In this document: positions 55,301 through 63,536 of the stretch, piece by piece
Layout: each line of letters begins with the position of its first letter
How positions within the stretch are numbered: the stretch's first letter is position 1
Program-made: the position numbers and the translations under genes
Assembly: GCA_027186245.1 (NCBI GenBank)
Contig: CP114483.1
Location: forward strand, 5,094,001-5,158,000
Length of the DNA stretch: 64,000 nt
Direction of reading: 5' to 3'
DNA from: Coriaria nepalensis
Lineage: Eukaryota; Streptophyta; Magnoliopsida; Cucurbitales; Coriariaceae
The notes under the pieces: generated by a model
Seen by the model: the letters and a program-made list of their open reading frames with translations, nothing else
Database searches by the model: none
Told to the model about the DNA's origin: nothing

Positions 55301-57370
55301 TTCATATGATTCATTGGCTTGAGGTGACGCATTGACCTGATTTTAAGGTGAACAAAATGCACTCAATCCCCCAAAGGTCAATGTTATGCACAAAACTCAT
55401 GTTTAAAATGTGAAAATACACTTCGTCTGAATCCCCATCATATGATTCGTTTGCTTGAGGTGAGTCATTGACGTGATTTCATGGTTAAACAAATGCACAT
55501 ATATCCCCCAAAGATCATTAGCATATTTTGCACGGAACTCGTGTTTGAAGGGTGAAAATAGACTTCATTCCAATCCCCATCATATGATTCAATGGCTTCA
55601 GGTGACTCATTAACCTGATTTTAAGATGAACTAAATGCACACAATCCCCCAAAGGTCATTAGCATGTTGTGCACAAAACTCATTTTTAAAATGCGAAAAT
55701 AGACTTCGTCTCAATCCTCGTCATATGATTCATTTGCTTAAGGTGAGTCATTGACATGATTTTAGGGTCAAACAAATGCAAACATATCGCTTAACGATCA
55801 TTAGCATGTCGCAACTCGTGTTTGAAGTGTGAAAATACACTTCGTTCCAATCCCCATCATATGATTCATTGCCTTGAGGTGACTCATTGACCTGATTTTA
55901 AGGTTAACTAAATGTACACAATCCCCCATAGGTCATTGGCATATTTTGCGCAAAACTCGCGACTTTATCTGAATCCCCGTCTTATGATTCATTTGCTTGA
56001 CCTGACTCATTGACATGATTTTAACGTGAGACAAATGCCCACATATCCCCCAAAGATCATTAGCATGTTGTCCACGAAACTCATGCTTAAAGTAAGAAAT
56101 TTGGATTCGTTCGAATCCCCTTCATATGATTCATTTTCTTCAGGTGACTCATTGACCTTATTTTAAGGTGAACAAAAATTCACACAATCCCCCAAAGATC
56201 ATTAGCATGTTGTGCACAAAACTCGTGCTGAAAATCCAAAAATAGACTTCTTCTGAATCCCCGTCATATGATTCATTTGCTTGAGGCTCATTAACCTAAT
56301 TTTAAGGTGAACCAGATGCACACAATCCCCTAAAGGTCATTAGTATGTTGTGCACAAAACTCGTGTTTAAAATCCGAAAATCGACTTCTTCTGAATCCCC
56401 GTCATATGATTCATTCGCTTGAGGTGACTCATTGACATGATTTTAAGGTCTAACAAATGCACACATATCCCCCAACGATCATTAGAATGTTGTGCACGAA
56501 ACTCCTAATTGAAGTGTGAAAATAAAATTAGTTCGAATCCCCTTCATATGATTCATTGGCTTGAAGTGACTTATTGACCTGATTTTAAGGTGAACAAAAT
56601 GCACACAATCTCCCAAAGGTCATTAGCATGTTGTGCACAAAACTCGTGTTTAAAATATGAAAATAGACTTCGTCTGAATCCCCATCATATGATTCATTTG
56701 CTTCAGGTGAGTCATTGACATAATTTTAAGGTCAAACAAATGCACATATATCCCCCAAAGATCATTAGCATGTTGTGCACGAAACTCCAGTTTGAAGTAC
56801 GAAAACAGAACTCGTTCGAATCCCCTTTATATGATTCATTGCCTTGAGGTGACTTATTGACCTGATTTTAAGGTGAACCAAATGCACATAATCCCCCAAA
56901 GGTCATTAGTATGTTGTGCACAAAACTTGTGTTTAAAATGCAAAAATTGACTTCTTCAAAATCCCCGTTATATGATTCATTTGCTTGAGGTGACTCATTG
57001 ACAAGATTTTAAGGTCAAACAAATGCACACATATCCCCTAACGATCATTCGATTGTTGTGCACGAAATTCTTGTTTGAAGTCCGAAAATAGAAATCGTTC
57101 GAATCCCCTTCATATGATTCATTGGCCTGAGGTGACTCATTCACCTGAATTTAAGGTGAATGCACATTACCCCCCAAAGGTCATTAGCATGTTGTACACA
57201 AAACTCGTGTTTAAAATGCGAAAATAGACTTCGTCTGAATCGCCGTCTTATGATTCATTTGCTTGAGATGAGTCATTGACATGACTTTAAGGTTAAACAT
57301 AAATGCACACATATCCCCCAAAGATCATTAGCCTGTTGTGCACGCAACTCGTGTTTGAAGTGTGAAAATA

Positions 57371-58800
57371 GACTTCATTCCAATCCCCATCATACGATTC
57401 ATTTGCTTCAGGTGACTCATTGACATTATTTCAAGGTAAACCAAAATTCACACAATCTCCTAAAGGTCTTTAGCATGTTGTGCACAAAACTCGTGTTCAA
57501 AATCCAAAAATAGACTTCTTCTAAATCCCCGTCCCATGATTCATTTGCTTGAGGTGACTCATTGGGATGATTTTAAGGTCAAACAAATGCACACATATCC
57601 CCCAATGATCATTAGCATGTTGTGCACGAAACTCCAGTTTGAATTACGAAAACAAAATTCGTTCGAATCCCCTTTATATGATTCATTGCCTTGAGGTGAC
57701 TCATTGACCTGATTTTAAGGTGAACCAAATGCACGTAATCCCCTAAAGGTCATAAGCATGTTGTGCCCAAAAACTCGTGTTTAAAATGCGAAAATAGACT
57801 TCGTCTGAATCCCCGTCATATGATTCATTTGTTGAGGTGACTCATTGACAAGATTTTAAGGTCAAACAAATGCACACATATCCCCTAACGATCATTAGAA
57901 TGTTGTGCACGAAACTCCTGTTTGAAGTCCGAAAATAGAATTCGTTCGAACCCCCTTGATATGATTCATTGGCTTGAGGTGACTCATTGACCTGATTTTA
58001 AGGTGAACGCACACAACCACCCAAAGGTCATTAGCATGTTGTGCACAAAACTCGTGTTTAAAAAGCGAAAATAGACTTCGTTTGAATCCCCGTCATATAT
58101 TTCATTTGCTTGAGGTGAGTCATTGATATGATTTTAAGGTTAAACAAATGCACACATATCCCCCAAAGATCATTAGCCTGTTGTTCACGCAACTCGTGTT
58201 TGAAGTGTGAAAATAGACTTCATTCCAATCTCCATCATATGATTCATTTGCTCCAGGTGACTCATTGACCTTATTTCAAGGTGAACCAAAATTCACACAA
58301 TCCCCTAAAGGTCATTAGCATGTTGTGCACAAAACTCGTGTTTAAAATCAAAAAATAGACTTCTTCTGAATCCCCGTCATATGATTCATTTGCTTGAGGT
58401 GACTCATTGAGATGATTTTAAGGTCAAATAAATGCACACATATCCCCCAATGATCATTAGCATGTTGTGCACGAAACTCCAGTTTGAAGTGCGGAAGTAG
58501 AATTCGTTCGAATCCCCTTCATATGATTCATTGCCTTGAGGAGACTTATTGACTTGATTTTAAGGTGAACCAAATGCACATAATCCCCCAAAGGTCATTA
58601 GTATGTTGTGCACAAAACTCGTGTTTAAAATGCGAAAATTGACTTCTTCTAAATCCCCGTTATATGATTCATTTGCTTGAGGTGACTCATTGACAAGATT
58701 TTAAGGTCAAACAAATGCACACATATCCCCTAACGATCATTAGAATGTAGTGCACGAAACTCCTGTTTGAAGTCCGAAAATAGAATTCATTCGAATCCCT
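57371..58800 (+). repeat. Hexamer-length duplication, 845-bp unit
   Basis: GACTTCATTCCAATC lies at 57371 and 58216, 845 bp apart, close to six monomers. The shared series is AAAATTCACACAATC, then GACTTCTTCT, then CATTG(G/A)(G/A)ATGATTTTAAGG, then AAACTCCAGTTTGAA. The copies differ at many scattered bases, so this duplication looks older than the 25-29 kb hexamer. Confidence 0.75.
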
Positions 58801-60547
58801 TCATATGATTCATTGGCTTGAGGTGACTCATTGACATGATTTTAAGGTGAAACAAATGCATACATATCCCCAAAAGATCATTAGCATGTTGTGCATGAAA
58901 CTCGTGTTTGAACTGCGAAAATAGAATTCGGTCGAACCCCCTATATGTGATTCATTTGCTTGAGGTGACTCATTGACATGATTTTAAGGTGAAACAAATG
59001 CACACATATATCCCCTAAAGATCATTAGCATGTTGTGCACGAAACTTGTGTTTGAAGTAAGAAAAAAGAATTCGTTCGAATCCTCTTCATATGATTCATT
59101 TGCTTGAGGTGACTCATTGATAAGATTTTACGGTGAGACAAATGCACATATATCCCCAAAGATCTTTAGCATGTTGTGCATAAAACTCCGGTTTGAAGTA
59201 CAAAAATAGAATTCGTTCAAATCCTCTTCATATGACTCATTGGCTTTAGCTGACTCATTAACCTGATTTTAAGGTGAACCAAATGCACACAATCCCCCAA
59301 AGGTCATAAGCATGTTGTGCCCAAAAACTCGTGTTTAAAATGCGAAAATAGACTTTGTCTGAATCCCCGTCATATGATTCATTTGTTTGTGGTAAGTCAT
59401 TGACATTATTTTAAGGCAAACAAATGCACACATATCCCTAAAGATCATTAACGTGTTCTGCACGCAACTCGTGTTTGATATGTAAAAATAGACTTCGTTC
59501 GAATCCCCATCATATGATTCATTGGCTTGAGTTGACTCATTAACCTGATTTTAAGGTGAACCAAATGCACACAATCCCCCAAAGGTCATTAACATGTCGT
59601 GCAGAAAACTCATGTTTGAAATCGAAAATAGACTTCGTCTGAATCCCCGTCATATGATTAATTTGCTTGACCTAACTCATTGACATGATTTTAAGGTGAA
59701 ACAAATCCCTACACATCCCCCAAAGACAATTAGCATGTTGTGCATGAAACTCATGTTTGAAGTAAGAAAATAGAATTCGTTCGAATCCCCTTCATATGAT
59801 TCATTGGCTTGAGGTGGCTCATTGAACTGATTTTAAGGTGAACCAAATGCACACAATCCCGCAATGGTCATTAGCATGTTGTGCACAAAACTCGGGTTCA
59901 AAATGCCAAAATAGACTTCATTTGAATCCCCATCATATGATTCATTTGCTTGAGGTGAGTCATTGACAAGATTTTAAGGTCAAACAAATGCACACATATC
60001 CCCCAAAGATCATTACCATGTTGTGCACCCAACTCATGTTTGAAGTGTGAAAATAGACTTCGTTCCAATCCCCATCATATAATTCATTGGCTTTGAATGA
60101 CTCATTGACATGATTTTAAGGTGAAACAAATGCAAACATATCCCCCAAAGATCATTAGCATGTTGTGCACGTAACTCGTGTTTGAAGTGCGAAATTAGAA
60201 TTCGTTCTAATCCCCTTCATATGATTCATTTGCTTGAGGTGACTCATTGACATGATTTTAAGGTGAAACAAATGCACACACATCCCTTAAAGATTATTAG
60301 CATGTTGTGCATGAAACTCGTGTTTGACGTGCGAAAACAGAATTCAGTCGAATCCCCTTCATATGATTCATCGGCTTGAGATGACTCATTGACATGATTT
60401 TGAGGTGAAACAAATGCACACATATCCCCCAAAGATCATTAGCATGTTCTGCACGAAACTCGTGCTTGAAGTGCGAAAATAGAATTCGGTCGATTCCCGT
60501 TCATATGATTCATTGGCTTGAGGTGACTCATTGACATAATTTTAAGG

Positions 60548-60872
60548 TGTCTCACAACAGAATACAACTCTATTTATAGACTTTTAAGACTCTTGTAATT
60601 CGTATACAACGTAAATGTAAAAACAGAATTCTAAACAACAATAGTTAAATCTGACCCTTGGTTACTAAAACTGCAATAACTTATTATAGGGATCTCCAAA
60701 CGACTTGAAACTTGATCAATCAGAAACTAGACTCCTAGACATATGAAATAGACTCCTCATTTGCCTAAAATGATCTAGAATTTCCCTTTTAAATTTGCTC
60801 ATTAATCAGCCTCAAAAAACTGTCCGTTATATAGTCACGAATTTAATTGCAAATTTAGTTTATTCATCAACA
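60548..60872 (-). repeat. 3' LTR of the copia element (about 325 bp)
   Basis: On the minus strand it opens TGTTGATGAATAAAC directly after the polypurine tract and closes CTGTTGTGAGACA against the satellite, giving TG...CA ends with a 3-bp TGT/ACA inverted repeat. The length is short, in the usual copia range. The left boundary is precise to about 2 bp because the array itself would supply TG at 60548-60549. The second LTR is outside the window, so the insertion cannot be dated from LTR divergence here. Confidence 0.85.
60571..60580 (-). promoter_or_regulatory. TATA-like motif in the LTR
   Basis: The minus strand reads TCTATAAATA, followed by GAG, a good plant TATA match. It lies only about 23 bp from the LTR end, so a start 25-32 bp downstream would fall at or past the boundary. 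R-U5 would then be unusually short, or the motif is not the core promoter. Confidence 0.45.
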
Positions 60873-61430
60873 CCCCTCCTTAAACTTAATTCTCTTATGT
60901 TCTTCATGCTGAGTAGATTTTTCATTTTCTCAAATATTCTTATGGAAAGTGGCTTTGTAAAGATGCCAGCTGCTTGGTCCTCGCTTTTCACATGCACCAG
61001 TTCTATCTCGTTTTCCTTCATGTGCTCTCGGATGAAATGGAACTTCAGGTCAATATGCTTTCTTCTTTCATGATGGACAGTATTCTTTGCCAATTCGATC
61101 GTTGATCTACTGTCCAAGTAAATTTGTGTGGCCTTCTCTTGAGTAAAATTTAGCTCCTTCAATAATCTTCTCAACTAGATCACATGACTCACACAGCCTC
61201 CTACTGCCACATACTCTGCTTCGCACGTAGAGAGTGTCATGACTGGTTGTTTCTTCGAGAGCTAAGTGAATGTCGTGTCCCCCAGAAAGAACACATATCC
61301 CGATGTACTCTTTCGATCATCCACGTCACCGCACTAATCACTATCAGAATATCCCACTAGCATGAAATCTTTGGCTTTGGTGTAGAATAACCTAAGGGAT
61401 TCAGTTCCCTGAATATACCGTAAAATTCTC
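60860..61430 (-). pseudogene. Copia RNase H domain and polyprotein C-terminus
   Basis: RNase H removes the RNA strand during reverse transcription. Visible blocks are LRYIQGT, GYSDSD followed by a TAG (61334-61336) and CGDVDDRKSTSGY, a second TAG (61262-61264) before LSKKQP, STCEAEYVA with the catalytic glutamate, a third TAG (61175-61177) before LRRLLKE, IYLDSRSTIELAKN with an acidic catalytic position, HHERRKHIDLKFHFIREH, and TKPL near the end. The last codons read through the polypurine tract into the LTR and stop at TAA 60860-60862. The protein end matches normal copia length, so the C-terminus is not truncated. Confidence 0.93.
60873..60881 (-). other. Polypurine tract (plus-strand primer site)
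   Basis: The minus strand reads AAGGAGGGG immediately before the TG of the 3' LTR. This is the standard place and composition for the primer of plus-strand DNA synthesis in copia elements. The tract is also coding: it encodes the last residues of the polyprotein. Confidence 0.85.
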
Positions 61431-62371
61431 TTTACCACTTTTAAATGCGTGTAGACCGGCTCCTCCATGAATCGACTTATAACTCCAATGCTATAAGAAA
61501 TGTTTGGCCTTGTTCATGTGAGATAGTGAAGATTCACAACTAGACTTTTGTATTTGGTCACATCTACTCGTTCTCCACCGTCAAACTTAGAAAGTTTCGC
61601 CCCGGGTTTCATTGGTGTCAATATCGGGTTGCAATCCGCCATTTTATTCCTTTTTAGAACTTCTTTTGCATATGTTTCTTGTGACACAAAAATTCCAATC
61701 TTTTCTTGTCTAACCTCCAGACCAAGGAAGTACTTCATCAAACCCAAGTCCGTCATCTCAAACTCCCGAGTCATCACTCTTTTAAATTCCTCTATCATCT
61801 CACTATTGTTCCCCAAGATGAGGTCATCAACATACAGAGCGACAAAGAGCAAATTACCTTCATTCTTGGTCACATATAGTGCATGCTCGTATGGACATTG
61901 AATAAACCCGTTCTCCTTGAAATAAGTGTCAATGCGGGTATTCCAAGCTTGAGGTGCTTGTTTCAATCCACAAAGTGCCTTCTTCAATTTCAACACCTTC
62001 TTTTCTTCCCCAATTTTCATGTACCCAGGTGGTTGCTCCATGTACACCTCTTCTTCTAGCACGCCATTCAAAAATACTGACTTAACATCCATTTGAAAAA
62101 ATTTCCATTTGAATTGAGCTGCTTGAGCAATGAGAAGGGGAATCGTCTCCATTCTTGTAATTGTGGCAAAGACTTCATCATAGTCTATCCCCACCTTTTG
62201 TCAATAGCCCTTTGCAACTAGCCTTACCTTATACTGCTTTATCTTGCCTTGAGAGTTCATCTTCTTTTTGTATACCCATTTTACTCCTATGGGCTGACTT
62301 CCTTTTGGCAATTCAGCCATCTCCCAAGTTTGGTTTCGCTCGATTGCTTTTATTTCTTCATTCATGGCTGC
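61430..62371 (-). pseudogene. Copia reverse transcriptase domain
   Basis: The domain copies element RNA into DNA. It begins around AAMNEEIKAIERNQTWE (TWE at about 62326) and GVKWVYKKK. A TGA at 62201-62203 falls in the LVAKGY...QK segment. Then come YDEVFA, KFFQMDVKSVFLNG with the first catalytic aspartate, YMEQPPGY, ALCGLKQAPQAW, and the catalytic box YVDD encoded at 61823-61834, followed by LGLMKYFLGLEV. A TGA at 61514-61516 replaces the residue after YLT. Catalytic residues survive, but stops cut the domain twice. FATITRMET departs from the usual FAPVARMET, a sign of relaxed constraint. Confidence 0.95.
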
Positions 62372-62374
62372 TTA

Positions 62375-63084
62375 CCACTTCTTATTTTGTACTGCTTCCT
62401 CGAATGTGATTATTTCGGCATCCACCAAAAGACAAATTAAATGTACCTCACTTGTCGAGTCGTACAAATCTTGTATGCTTTGCATCCTTGGTTGTCTTGG
62501 CTCATCTCCATCATCGATTCTTAGTGGATTTTCTAGTGTGTTTGTTGGTGTAGTGATTATACCGGTAGATGATTCTTCTTTCTCGAATATCACCTCCGTT
62601 GATTTTTCCCAATCCCACGAACTTGACTTGTTTACATGCACATCTCAGTTGACCACTACTTTCTTCTCTATTGGATCAAACAACTTGAAACCTTTTATCT
62701 TTTCATCATAACCGATAAAGATGTACCTTTTGCTTTTGTCATCGAGCTTAGTCCTTCTTTGATCCGGTACATATGCGTAGGCCACACTACCGAACACCTT
62801 TAAGTGAGACATTGTTGGTTTTTGTCCATTCCATGCTTCTTGCAGTGTTTGATCTTCCAACTTCACATGAAGGCATCAATTTTGCATATAGACTGCACAT
62901 AGCACTGCTTCTGCCCAAAATTCCTTCGGCATTTTCTTGCTCTTCCTCATCAACCAGACCATGTCGAGAATGGTCCAATTCTTTCTCTCAGTCATACCAT
63001 TTTGTTGAGGTGAATATGATGCAGTCAAGAATCGCTTGATGCCTTGTTCCTCGCAAAAATTCATAAAGACGGTTGATGTGTACT
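62375..63084 (-). pseudogene. C-terminal half of the integrase core and linker to reverse transcriptase
   Basis: After the frameshift the homologous frame resumes with MNFCEEQGIKRFLTASYSPQ. The catalytic glutamate of the DDE triad is in QQNGMTERKN (codon 62987-62989). KKMPKEFWAEAVLCAVYMQN follows, then a TGA (62876-62878) at a place usually held by arginine. The next segment, HLKVFGSVAYAYVPDQRRTKLDDKSKRYIFIGYDE broken here as HLKVFGSVAYAYVPDQ and DDKSKRYIFIGYDE, is the conserved module after the copia integrase core. A TGA at 62645-62647 splits it from an acidic, poorly conserved spacer that ends in EEAVQNKKW at the start of the reverse transcriptase domain, where a TAA stands at 62372-62374. 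Confidence 0.9.
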
Positions 63085-63090
63085 CCCCCG

Positions 63091-63533
63091 CCTCTATCTG
63101 ACCTGACGACTTTGATGAATATGCCGGGGGTTTTTTCTACCAACAGTTTGAACTTCTTGAATGAATTTAGAGCTTCAGATTTTTCTTTTAGAAAGTATAC
63201 CCACGTTTTCTGAGTGTAGTCATCAATAAATGTAATATAAGTACCTTTTTCACCAAAAGATTTTGGAGTGATCGGTCTGCAAATGTCGGTATGTATGAGC
63301 TCGAGTGGTTTTTCCACACGGTATTCTGCCTTTTCTAGAAATGAGGTCCTTGCTTGCATGCCAAGTAAACATTCTTCGCAAAACTTGGTGGTGTAGTCCA
63401 TGTCCGGTAGCCTATGGACCATGTTCTTCTTGACCGATTCCTTTAGGCCACCGTAATGAAGGTGACCGAACCTTAGATGCCACAACTGTGATTTGTCTTC
63501 CTTATCGACTTGTAGACATTTTTCCCACACGTT
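63091..63533 (-). pseudogene. GAG-pre-integrase zinc region and N-terminal half of the integrase core
   Basis: Integrase joins element DNA to the host chromosome. Starting near 63530, the HHCC zinc-binding set is visible as H and H in WHLRFGHLHYGGL (residues about 18 and 23) and CEEC (51-54). The first catalytic aspartate of the DDE triad is in LIHTDIC (codon 63285-63287) and the second in VVRSDRGG (codon 63096-63098). The conserved FIDDYT and WVYFLKEKSEA segments lie between. HTDICRP has Arg where most relatives have Gly. Just after SDRGG the frame shifts at the C5 run 63085-63089, so this frame continues into unrelated residues and stops at 62988. Confidence 0.92.
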
Positions 63534-63536
63534 TCA

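Larger units (their letters stand above)
1..60547 (+). repeat. 142-bp satellite DNA array, about 425 head-to-tail monomers
   Basis: The stretch is built from one monomer of 142 bp. Successive CAAAG anchors at 1, 142, 284, 425 and 567 give spacings of 141-142, and the same period holds to the right end. A clean monomer is 20914-21055. Numbered from its CCCCC run, landmarks are CATTAGCATGTTGTGCAC (about 12-29), GAATTC (57-62), GTTCGAATCC (63-72), CATATGATT (about 77-85), TGACTCA or TGAGTCA (99-105) and CATGATTTTAAGGTGAAAC (110-128). All monomers run in the same direction. No unique DNA of gene size interrupts the array, so every part of it not listed separately is this repeat and nothing else that I can see. 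The left end is cut by the window. The right end is broken by a retrotransposon. I do not recognise the family by name. A satellite is the natural reading; a tandem expansion inside some larger element is less likely at 60 kb. Confidence 0.97.

Noticed and set aside
1105..60432. Dozens of minus-strand open frames of 60-119 codons with similar peptides (for example FKHEFCAQHANDLWGICVHL)
   Set aside because: They are the satellite read in frames poor in stops. They recur with the repeat, shift frame at each 142-bp step (142 is not a multiple of 3), start and stop at point variants, and have no domain. Gene predictors would call false genes here.
1..60547. CRISPR-like array
   Set aside because: There are no unique spacers between repeats. 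The whole 142-bp unit is repeated, and the window contains a plant retrotransposon.
1..60547. tRNA or 5S rRNA gene array, suggested by the TTCGAATCC motif
   Set aside because: No cloverleaf can be drawn: the bases flanking TTCGAAT do not pair as a T-stem and there is no acceptor stem. The sequence does not resemble 5S rRNA.
1..60547. Inverted monomers or strand switches within the array
   Set aside because: None was seen. The CATTAGCATG and TGACTCATTGAC landmarks keep the same orientation throughout.
60795..63039. Plus-strand open frames across the copia region (60795-61073, 61548-61901, 62161-62711, 62773-63039)
   Set aside because: They are antisense shadows of the Pol sequence, which has clear catalytic motifs on the minus strand.
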